From: Megalopta genalis
Lineage: Eukaryota; Arthropoda; Insecta; Hymenoptera; Halictidae
NCBI RefSeq assembly: GCF_051020955.1
Contig: NW_027476363.1
Span: forward strand, 215,021-279,020
Direction of reading: 5' to 3'
Length of the DNA: 64,000 bases
Position 1 is the stretch's first letter; every line of letters starts with the position of its first letter. The notes under the pieces are model-generated. The model saw nothing but the letters and a program-made list of their open reading frames with translations. It had not been told where the DNA came from and made no database searches. A program made the translations under genes and the position numbers. Shown here in pieces: positions 52,664-63,712 of the stretch.

Positions 52664-53215
52664 AAACCATGCGAAACCCATGATGTAGCTTCAAATTAAT
52701 GCGATGTAGATTGTTTAGCTTCAAGTCCATGCGAAACAAATGATTTAGTTTCAAATACTTGCGATATAAGTGATATAGCTTCAAATGTTGGCGAAATAAT
52801 CGAGTTAGCTTCAAATCGATGCGAAACACATGACGTAGCTTCAAATCAATGCGATGTAGAAGGTTTAGCTACAAATCCATGCGAAACAAATGATTCAGCC
52901 TCAAATACTTGCGATATAATTGATATAGTTTCAAATTATGCCGAAATAATCGAGTTAGCTTCAAATCCATGCGAACACATAATGTAGCTTCAAATCAATG
53001 CGATGTAGTAGGATTATCTTCAAATCCAGGCGAAACAAATGATTTAGCTTCAAATACTTGTCAAACAAAGGAGTTAGCTTCAAATTCATGCGAAACACAT
53101 GATGTAGCTTCAAATCAATGCGTTTAGAAGGTTTAGCTTCAAATCCATGCGAATCAAATGATTTAGCTTCAAATACTTGCGATATATGTGATATAGCTTC
53201 AAATGCTGGCGAAAT
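52072..53215. repeat. Block duplicated at 54,853-55,996
   Basis: About 1.14 kb align at offset 2,781. Shared rare forms include CGACACACATTATATA, GTAGCTGG, AAAATCATGCG, ATTATGCCGAAATAATCG, GCGAACACATAATG and GCGTTTAGAAGG. The last two are one-base losses inherited by both copies. Confidence 0.87.
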
Positions 53216-54852
53216 AGACGAGTTGGCTTCAAATCCATGCGGAACACATGGTGTAGCTTCAAATCAATGCGATGTAGCTGGTTTAGATTCAAATCCATGC
53301 GAAACAAATGATTTAGCTTCAAATACTTGCTATATAATTGACATATTTTCAAATTATGGCGAAATAATCGAGTTACCTTCAAATCAATGCGATGTAGAAG
53401 GTTTAGCTTAAAATCCATGCGAATCAAATTATTTAGCTTCAAATACTTGTGATATATGTGATATAGCTTCAAATGCTGGCGAAATAGACGAGTTGGCTTC
53501 AAATAAATGCGGAACACATGGTGTACCTTCAAATCAATGCGATGTAGCTGGTTTAGATTCAAATCCATGCGAAACAAATGATTTAGCTTCAAATACTTGC
53601 GATATAAGTGATATAGCTTCAAATGCTGGCGAAATAAACGAGTAGCTTCAAATCCTTGCGAAACACATGATGTAGCTTCAAATCAATGCGATGTAGATAG
53701 TTTGGCTTCAAATCCACGGGAAAGAAATGATTTAGCTTCAATTACTTGCGATATAAATGATATAGCTTCACATGCTGGCGAAATAACCGAGCTAGCTTGA
53801 AATGCATGCGAAACACATAATGTAGGTTCAAATCAAAGCTATGTAGAAGGATTAGTTTCAAATCCATGTCAAAGAAATGATTTTGATTCAAATACTTGTG
53901 ATTTAAGTGATATAGCTTCAAATGCAGGCCAAAGAAACCCTTTAGCTTCAAATCCATGCGAATCACATAATTTAGCTTCAAATTCATACGACACACATGG
54001 TTTTGCTTCAAATTCATGCGAAACAAATGATTTAGTTTCAAATACTTGCGATATAAGTGATATAGCTTCAAATGCTGGCGAAATAATCGAGTTAGCTCCA
54101 AATCCATGCGAAACAGATGATGTAGCTTCAAAACAATGCGAAACCCATGATGTAGCTTCAAATTAATGCGATGTAGATTGTTTAGCTTCAAGTCCATGCG
54201 AAACAAATGATTAAGTTTCAAATACTTGCGATATAAGTGATATAGCTTCAAATGTTGGCGAAATAATCGAGTTAGCTTCAAATCCATGCGAGACACATGA
54301 CGTAGCTTCAAATCAATGCGATGTAGAAGGTTTAGCTACAAATCCATGCGAAACAAATGATTCAGCCTCAAATACTTGCGATATAATTGATATAGTTTCA
54401 AATTATGCCGAAATAATCGAGTTAGCTTCAAATTCATGCGAATCACCTAATTTAGCTTCAAATTCATGTGAAACACATGGATTAGCTTCAAATTCATGCG
54501 AAACAAATGATTTAGATTCAAATACTTGCGATATAAGTGACATAGCTTCAAATGCTGGCGAAATAAACGAGATAGCTTCAAATAGATGCGAAACACATGA
54601 TGTAGCTTCAAATCAACGCGATGTAGAAGGTGTAGCAAGTGATTTAACTTCAAATACTTGCGATCTAAGTGGTCTAGTATCAAATGGTTGCGAAATAATC
54701 GAGTTAGCTTGAAATCCATGCGAGACACATGAAGTAGCTTCAAATCAATGCGATGTAGAAGGTTTAGCTTCAGATCCATACGAAACAAATCATTTAGCTT
54801 CAAATACTTGCGATATAAGTGATATAGCTTCAAATGCTGACGAAATGAACGA

Positions 54853-55996
54853 GTTACATTCAACTCCATGCGACACACATTATATATCTTCAAATCAAAG
54901 CGATGTAGATTGTTTAGCTTCAAATGCATGCGGAACAAACGATTTAGCTTCACATACTTGCGATATATGTGATATAGCTTCAAATGCTGGCGAAATAGAC
55001 GAGTTGGCTTCAAATCCATGCGGAAGACATGATGTAGTTTCAAATCAATGCGATGTAGCTGGTTTAGATTCAAATCCACGCGAAACAAATGATTTAGCTT
55101 CAAATACTTGCGATATAAGTGATATAGCTACAAATGCAGGCGAAACAATCGCTTTAGCTTCAAATCCATGCGAATCACATATTTTAGCTTCAAATTCATG
55201 TGAAACACATGGATTAGCTTCAAAATCATGCGAAACAAATGATTTAGATTCAAATACTTGCGATATAAGTGACATAGCTTCAAATGCTGGCGAAATAAAC
55301 GAGTTAGCTTCAAATAGATGCGAAACACATGATGTAGCTTCAAATCAACGCGATGTAGAAGGTGTAGCAAGTGATTTAACTTCAAATACTTGCGATCTAA
55401 GTGGTCTAGTATCAAATGGTTGCGAAATAATCGAGTTAGCTTGAAAACCATGCGAAACCCATGATGTAGCTTCAAATTAATGCGATGTAGATTGTTTAGC
55501 TTCAAGTCCATGCGAAACAAATGATTTAGTTTCAAATACTTGCGATATAAGTGATATAGCTTCAAATGTTGGCGAAATAATCGAGTTAGCTTCAAATCGA
55601 TGCGAAACACATGACGTAGCTTCAAATCAATGCGATGTAGAAGGTTTAGCTACAAATCCATGCGAAACAAATGATTCAGCCTCAAATACTTGCGATATAA
55701 TTGATATAGTTTCAAATTATGCCGAAATAATCGTGTTAGCTTCAAATCCATGCGAACACATAATGTAGCTTCAAATCAATGCGATGTAGTAGGATTATCT
55801 TCAAATCCAGGCGAAACAAATGATTTAGCTTCAAATACTTGTCAAACAAAGGAGTTAGCTTCAAATTCATGCGAAACACATGATGTAGCTTCAAATCAAT
55901 GCGTTTAGAAGGTTTAGCTTCAAATCCATGCGAATCAAATGATTTAGCTTCAAATACTTGCGATATATGTGATATAGCTTCAAATGCTGGCGAAAT
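54853..55996. repeat. Second copy of the 52,072-53,215 block
   Basis: Partner of 52,072-53,215. Its left part, together with the sequence before it (54,541-55,075), is repeated once more at 55,973-56,507, at offset 1,432. Three overlapping generations of duplication therefore meet here. Confidence 0.86.
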
Positions 55997-56507
55997 AAAC
56001 GAGATAGCTTCAAATAGATGCGAAACACATGATGTAGCTTCAAATCAACGCGATGTAGAAGGTGTAGCAAGTGATTTAACTTCAAATACTTGCGATCTAA
56101 GTGGTCTAGTATCAAATGGTTGCGAAATAATCGAGTTAGCTTGAAATCCATGCGAGACACATGAAGTAGCTTCAAATCAATGCGATGTAGAAGGTTTAGC
56201 TTCAGATCCATACGAAACAAATGATTTAGCTTCAAATACTTGCGATATAAGTGATATAGCTTCAAATGCTGACGAAATGAACGAGTTACATTCAACTCCA
56301 TGCGACTCACATTATATATCTTCAAATCAAAGCGATGTAGATTGTTTAGCTTCAAATGCATGCGGAACAAACGATTTAGCTTCACATACTTGCGATATAT
56401 GTGATATAGCTTCAAATGCTGGCGAAATAGACGAGTTGGCTTCAAATCCATGCGGAAGACATGATGTAGTTTCAAATCAATGCGATGTAGCTGGTTTAGA
56501 TTCAAAT
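55973..56507. repeat. Copy of 54,541-55,075
   Basis: About 535 bp align at offset 1,432 and share AGATAGCTTCAAATAG, ATCAACGCGATG, the 18-bp truncated monomer, CATGCGGAAGAC and TGAAGTAGC. It differs by GCGACTCAC versus GCGACACAC. Confidence 0.85.
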
Positions 56508-57360
56508 CCATGCGAAACAAATGATTTAGCTTCAAATACTTGCGATATAAGTGATATATCTTCAAATGTTGGCGAAATAATCGAGTTAGCTTCAAATCCA
56601 TGCGAAACACATGATGTACCTTCAAATCAATGCGATGTTGAAAGTTGAGCTTCAAATCCACGCGAGACAAATGATTTAGCTTCAAATACTTGCGATATAA
56701 GTTGTCTAGCATCAAATGCTGGCGAAATAATCGAGTTAGCTTCAAATCCATGCGAATCACATAATGTAGTTTCAAATCAATGCTATGTAGAAGGTTTAAC
56801 TTCAAATCCATGCGAAACATATGATGTAACTTCGAATCAATGCGATGTAGAAGGTTTGGCTTCAGATCCACGGGAAAGAAATGATTTAGCTTCAAATACT
56901 TGCGATATAAATGATATAGCTTCACATGCTGGCGAAATAACCGAGTTAGATTGAAATGCATACGAAACACATGATGTAGGTTCAAATCAAAGCGATGTAG
57001 AAGGATTAGTTTCAAATCCATGTCAAACAAATGGTTTTGATTCAAATACTTGTGATTTACGTGATATAGCTTCAAATGCAGGCGAAACAAACGCTTTAGC
57101 TTCCAAACCATGCGAATCACATAACTTAGCTTCAAATTCGTGCGAAACACATGGATTAGCTTCAAATTCTTGCGAAACAAATGATTTAGATTCAAATACT
57201 TGCGATATAAGTGATATAGCTTCAAATGCTGGCGAAATAAACGAGTTAGATTCAAATCCATGCGAAACACATTATATAGCTTCAAATCAATGCGATGTAG
57301 AAGGTTTAGCTTCAAATCAATGCGAATCAAATGATTTAGCTTCAAATACTTGCGATGTAA

Positions 57361-57660
57361 GTGATATAGCTTCAATTGTAGGCGAAACGAACGAGTTAGC
57401 TTCAAATCAATGCGAAACACATGATATACCTTCATATCAATGCGATGTAGATCGTTTAGCTTCAAATCCATGCGAAACAAATGATTTAGCTTCAAATACT
57501 TGCGATGTAAGTGATATAGCTTCAATTGTAGGCGAAACGAACGAGTTAGCTTCAAATCAATGCGAAACACATGATATACCTTCATATCAATGCGATGTAG
57601 ATCGTTTAGCTTCAAATCCATGCGAAACAAATGATTTAGCTTCAAATACTTGCGATATAA
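57361..57660. repeat. Two adjacent near-identical 150-bp units
   Basis: Positions 57,361-57,510 and 57,511-57,660 match, including the rare GATATACCTTCATATC and ATTGTAGGCGAAACG forms. The last few bases differ (GATGTAA versus GATATAA). This is a single-unit tandem duplication, the smallest in-register step seen here. Confidence 0.88.
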
Positions 57661-60600
57661 GTGATATTGCTTCAAATGCAGGCGAAACGAACGCTTTAGC
57701 TTCAAATCCATGCGAATCACATAATTTAGCTTCAAATTTATGCGAAACACATGCTTTAACTTCAAATTCGTGCGAAACAAATGCTTTAGCTTCAAATACT
57801 TGCGATATAAGTGATATAGCTTCAAATGCAGGCGAAATGAACGAGTTAGCTTAAAATCCATGCGGATCACATGATGTAGAATCAAATCAATGCGATGTAT
57901 ATGGTTTAGCTTCAAAGCCATGCGAAACAAATGATTTAGATTCAAATATTTGCGATATAAGTGATATTGTTTCAAATGCAGGCGAAACGAACGAGTTAGC
58001 TTCAAATCAATGCGAAACACATGATATATCTTCATATCAATGCGATGTAGATTGTTTAGCTTCAAGTCCATGCGAAACAAATGATTTAGCTTCAAAACTT
58101 GCGATATAAGTGATATTGCTTCAAATGCAGGCGAAACTAACGCTTTAGCTTCAAATCCATGCGAATCACATAATTTCGCTTCAAATTCATGAGAAACACA
58201 TGGTTTAGCTTCATATTCATGCGAAACAAATGATTTAGTTTCAAATACTTGCGATATAAGTGATATAGCTTCAAATGCAGGCGAAACAAACGCTTTAGCT
58301 TCAAATCCATGCGAATGAAATAATTTAGCTTCAAATTCATGAGAATCACATGGTTTAGCTTCAAATTCATGCGATACAAATGATTTATTTTCAAATACTT
58401 GCGATATAAGTGATATAGCTTGAAATGCTGGCGAAATAAACGAGTTAGCTCCAAATCCAGGCGAAACACATGATGTTGCTTCAAATCAATGTGATGTAGA
58501 TGGTTTAGAATCAAATCCATGCGAAACAAATGATTTAGTTTCAAATACTTGCGATATAAGTGATATAGCTTCAAATGCTGGCGAAATAAACGAGTAGCTT
58601 CAAATCCATGCGAAACCCATGATGTAGCTTCAAGTTAATGCGATGTATAAGGTTTAGCTTCAAATCCAAGCGAAACGAATGATTTAGGTTCAAATACTTG
58701 CGATATAAGTGATATAGCTTCAAATGCTGGCGAAATAAACGAGTTAGATTCAAATCCATGCGAAACACATTATATAGCTTCAAATCAATGCGATGCAGAA
58801 GGTTTAGATTCAAATCCATGCGGAACAAATGATTTAGCTTCAAATACATGCAATATAAGTTGTCTAGCATCAAATGCAGGCGATGTAATCGAGTTAGCTT
58901 CAAATCCATACGAAACACATGATGTAGCTTCAAATCAATGCGATGTAGAAGGTTTAGCTTCAAATCCATGCCAATCAAATGATTTAGCTTCAAATACTTG
59001 CGATATAAGTGATATTGCTTCAAATGCAGGCGAAACGAACGCTTTAGCTTCAAATCCATGCGAAACAAATGATTTAGCTTCAAATACTTGCGATGTAAGT
59101 GATATAGCTTCAATTGTAGGCGAAACGAACGAGTTAGCTTCAAATCAATGCGGAACACATGATATACCTTCATATCAATGCGATGTATATTGCTTAGCTT
59201 CAAATCCATGCGAAACAATTGATTTAGCTTCAAATACTTGCGATATATGTGATATAGCTTCTAATGCAGGCGAAACAATCGCTTTAGCTTCAAATCCATG
59301 CGAATCACATAATTTAGCTTCAAATTCATGTGAAACACATGGTTTAGCTTCAAATTCATGCGAAACAAATGATTTAGATTCAAGTACTTGCGATATAAGT
59401 GACATAGCTTGAAATGATGGCGAAATAAACGAGTTAGCTACAAATCCATGCGAAACACATGATGTAGCTTCAAATCAATGCGTTGTATAAGGTTTAGCTT
59501 CAAATCCAAGCGTAACGAATGATTTAGCTTCAAATACTTGCGATATAAGTGATATTGCTTCAAATGCAGGCGAAACGAACGCTTTAGCTTCAAATCCATG
59601 CGATACAAATGATTTAGCTTCAAATACTTGCGATGTAAGTGATATAGCTTCAATTGTACACGAAACGAACGAGTTAGCTTCAAATCAATGCGAAACACAT
59701 GATATACCTTCATATCAATGCGATGTAGATTGTTTAGCTTCAAATCCATGCGAAACAAATGATTTAGCTTCAAATACTTGCGATATAAGTGATATTGCTT
59801 CAAATGCAGGCGAAACGAACGCTTTAGCTTCAAATCCATGCGAATCACATAATTTAGCTTCAAATTTATGCGAAACACATGCTTTAACTTCAAATTCGTG
59901 CGAAACAAATGCTTTAGCTTCAAATACTTGCGATATAAGTGATATAGCTTCAAATGCAGGCGAAATGAACGAGTTAGCTTAAAATCCATGCGGATCACAT
60001 GATGTAGAATCAAATCAATGCGATGTATATGGTTTAGCTTCAAAGCCATGCGAAACAAATGATTTAGATTCAAATATTTGCGATATAAGTGATATTGTTT
60101 CAAATGCAGGCGAAACGAACGAGTTAGCTTCAAATCAATGCGAAACACATGATATATCTTCATATCAATGCGATGTAGATTGTTTAGCTTTAAGTCCATG
60201 CGAAACAAATGATTTAGCTTCAAAACTTGCGATATAAGTGATATTGCTTCAAATGCAGGCGAAACTAACGCTTTAGCTTCAAATCCATGCGAATCACATA
60301 ATTTCGCTTCAAATTCATGAGAAACACATGGTTTAGCTTCATATTCATGCGAAACAAATGATTTAGTTTCAAATACTTGCGATATAAGTGATATAGCTTC
60401 AAATGCAGGCGAAACAAACGCTTTAGCTTCAAATCATGCGAATGAAATAATTTAGCTTCAAATTCATGAGAATCACATGGTTTAGCTTCAAATTCATGCG
60501 ATACAAATGATTTATTTTCAAATACTTGCGATATAAGTGATATAGCTTGAAATGCTGGCGAAATAAACGAGTTAGCTCCAAATCCAGGCGAAACACATGA

Positions 60601-61990
60601 TGTTGCTTCAAATCAATGTGATGTAGATGGTTTAGAATCAAATCCATGCGAAACAAATGATTTAGTTTCAAATACTTGCGATATAAGTGATATAGCTTCA
60701 AATGCTGGCGAAATAAACGAGTAGCTTCAAATCCATGCGAAACCCATGATGTAGCTTCAAGTTAATGCGATGTATAAGGTTTAGCTTCAAATCCAAGCGA
60801 AACGAATGATTTAGGTTCAAATACTTGCGATATAAGTGATATAGCTTCAAATGCTGGCGAAATAAACGAGTTAGATTCAAATCCATGCGAAACACATTAT
60901 ATAGCTTCAAATCAATGCGATGCAGAAGGTTTAGATTCAAATCCATGCGGAACAAATGATTTAGCTTCAAATACATGCAATATAAGTTGTCTAGCATCAA
61001 ATGCAGGCGATGTAATCGAGTTAGCTTCAAATCCATACGAAACACATGATGTAGCTTCAAATCAATGCGATGTAGAAGGTTTAGCTTCAAATCCATGCCA
61101 ATCAAATGATTTAGCTTCAAATACTTGCGATATAAGTGATATTGCTTCAAATGCAGGCGAAACGAACGCTTTAGCTTCAAATCCATGCGAAACAAATGAT
61201 TTAGCTTCAAATACTTGCGATGTAAGTGATATAGCTTCAATTGTAGGCGAAACGAACGAGTTAGCTTCAAATCAATGCGGAACACATGATATACCTTCAT
61301 ATCAATGCGATGTATATTGCTTAGCTTCAAATCCATGCGAAACAATTGATTTAGCTTCAAATACTTGCGATATATGTGATATAGCTTCTAATGCAGGCGA
61401 AACAATCGCTTTAGCTTCAAATCCATGCGAATCACATAATTTAGCTTCAAATTCATGTGAAACACATGGTTTAGCTTCAAATTCATGCGAAACAAATGAT
61501 TTAGATTCAAGTACTTGCGATATAAGTGACATAGCTTGAAATGATGGCGAAATAAACGAGTTAGCTACAAATCCATGCGAAACACATGATGTAGCTTCAA
61601 ATCAATGCGTTGTATAAGGTTTAGCTTCAAATCCAAGCGTAACGAATGATTAGCTTCAAATACTTGCGATATAAGTGATATTGCTTCAAATGCAGGCGAA
61701 ACGAACGCTTTAGCTTCAAATCCATGCGATACAAATGATTTAGCTTCAAATACTTGCGATGTAAGTGATATAGCTTCAATTGTACACGAAACGAACGAGT
61801 TAGCTTCAAATCAATGCGAAACACATGATATACCTTCATATCAATGCGATGTAGATTGTTTAGCTTCAAATCCATGCGAATCAAATGATTTAGCTTCAAA
61901 TACTTGCGATATAAGTGATATTGCTTCAAATGCAGGCGAAACGAACGCTTGAGCTTCAAATCCATGCGAATCACATAATTTAGCTTCAAA
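57470..61990. repeat. 2,127-bp tandem duplication, about two copies
   Basis: Sequence from about 57,470 matches sequence from about 59,598 at offset 2,127-2,128, and the match persists to about 61,990. Shared forms include CAAAACTTGCG, AACGAGTAGC, GCAATATAAG, GGCGATGTAATCG and CTTCTAATGCAGG. The frames at 58,571-59,233 and 60,698-61,360 are identical in translation. The right copy has an extra one-base loss (TCAAATCATGCG near 60,432). Confidence 0.88.
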
Positions 61991-62872
61991 TTCATGTGAA
62001 ACACATGGTTTAGCTTCAAATTCATGCGAGACAAATGATTTAGATTCAAATACTTGCGATATAAGTGACATAGCTTCAAATGCTGGCGAAATAAACGAGT
62101 TAGCTACAAATCCATGCGAAACACATGATGTAGCTTCAAATCAATGCGATGTAGAAGGTGTAGCTTCAAATCCATGTGTAGCAAATGATTTAACTTCAAA
62201 TACTTGCGATCTATGTGGTCTAGTATCAAATGCTTGCGAAATAACGAGTTAGCTCCAAATCCATGCGAAACACATGATGTAGCTTCAAATCAATGCGATG
62301 TAGATGGTTTAGAATCAAATCCATGCGAACAAATGATTTAGTTTCAAATACTTGCGATATAAGTGATATAGCTTCAAATGCTGGCGTAATAAACGAGTAG
62401 CTTCAAATCCATGCGAAACCCATGATGTAGCTTCAAATTAATGCGATGTAGAAGGTTTAGCTTCAAATCCATGCGAAGCAAATGATTTAGCTTCAAATAT
62501 ATGCGATTTAAGTGATATAGCTTCAATTGCAGGCGAAACGAACGAGTTAGCTTCAAATCAATGCGAAACACATGATATACCTTCATATCAATACGATGTA
62601 GATTGTTTAGCTTCAAATCCATGCGAAACAAATGATTTAGCTTCAAATACTTGCGATATAAGTGACATAGCTTCAAATGCAGGCGAAACAAACGCTTTAG
62701 CTTCAAATCCATGCGAATCACATAATTTAGCATCAAATTCATGAGAAACACATGGTTTAGCTTCAAATTCATGCGAACAAATGATTTAGATTCAAATACT
62801 TGCGATATAAGTGACATAGCTTCAAATGATGGCGAAATAAACGAGTTAGCTACAAATCCGTGCGAAACACAT

Positions 62873-63022
62873 GATGTAGCTTCAAATCAATGCGATGTAG
62901 AAGGTTTAGCTTCAAATCCATGCGAAACAAATGATTTAGCTTCAAATACTTGCGATATAAGTGACATAGCTTCAAATGCAGGCGAAACAAACGCTTTAGC
63001 TTCAAATCCTTGCGAATCACAT
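62873..63022. repeat. 150-bp five-monomer higher-order unit (type 1, example copy)
   Basis: Five distinguishable 30-bp monomers follow in fixed order, and the order repeats at 150 bp over most of the window. They start GATGT, GGTTT, GATTT, GATAT and then GAGTT or GCTTT. The bases after the core are CAA, CCA, ACT, GCT or GCA, and CCA respectively. This copy is a clean example. The consensus unit is about 36% GC with six CpG dinucleotides. The unit length is close to the 147 bp of a nucleosome core. Duplicated blocks often differ in length by exactly 150 bp, which shows this unit is also an exchange unit. Confidence 0.9.
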
Positions 63023-63249
63023 AATTTAGTTTCAAATTCATGAGAAAACATATGGTTTAGCTTCAAATTCATGCGAAACAAATGATTTAGATTCAAATAC
63101 TTGCGATATAAGTGACATAGCTTCAAATGCTGGCGAAATAAACGAGTTAGCTACAAATCCATGCGAAACACATGATGTAGCCTCAAATCAATGCGTTGTA
63201 TAAGGTTTAGCTTCAAATCCAAGCGTAACGAATGATTTAGCTTCAAATA

Positions 63250-63712
63250 CTTGCGATATAAGTTGTCTAGCATCAAATGCTGGCGAAATAATCGAGTTAG
63301 CTTCAAATCCATGCGAATCACATAATGTAGTTTCAAATCAATGCTATGTAGAAGGTTTAACTTCAAATCCATGCGAAACATATGATGTAACTTCGAATCA
63401 ATGCGATGTAGAAGGTTTGGCTTCAGATCCACGGGAAAGAAATGATTTAGCTTCAAATACTTGCGATATAAATGATATAGCTTCACATGCTGGCGAAATA
63501 ACCGAGTTAGATTGAAATGCATTACGAAACACATGATGTAGGTTCAAATCAAAGCGATGTAGAAGGATTAGTTTCAAATCCATGTCAAACAAATGGTTTT
63601 GATTCAAATACTTGTGATTTACGTGATATAGCTTCAAATGCAGGCGAAACAAACGCTTTAGCTTCCAAACCATGCGAATCACATAATTTAGCTTCAAATT
63701 CGTGCGAAACAC
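63250..63712. repeat. Copy of 56,690-57,150, with a partial copy at 50,950-51,230
   Basis: The segment aligns at offset 6,561-6,562. Shared forms are CATATGATGTAAC, CAGATCCACGGG, TATAAATGATATAGC, CACATGCTGGCG, GTCAAACAAATGG and TTTACGTGATATAGC. An extra T in GCATTACG near 63,522 and the one-base loss in CCTCAATCAATGCG near 50,960 distinguish the copies. Confidence 0.84.

Larger units (their letters stand above)
55891..58095 (-). other. Longest open frame, 734 codons, probably not a gene
   Basis: The frame reads as about 73 decapeptides of pattern L-K-L-x-x-[LVI]-x-R-x-x. It is very rich in Leu, Lys, His and Arg, with no signal peptide, domain or other family resemblance that I recognise. Both ends are accidents of the repeat. 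The Met lies just after the one-base loss in CAAAACTTGCG near 58,092. The stop follows the one-base loss in GCGTTTAGAAGG near 55,903. There is no unique N- or C-terminal segment and no separate promoter or ribosome-binding context. An open frame this long is easier here because 30 is divisible by 3 and the TAG-making GCTAC variant is rare in this sub-family. Transcription or translation cannot be excluded from sequence alone. Confidence 0.12.

Noticed and set aside
62374..62817. Hybrid frames that mix the F-E-A and L-K-L patterns
   Set aside because: They arise where a one-base indel moves the reading from one periodic minus frame to the other. They are frameshift mosaics, not fused domains.
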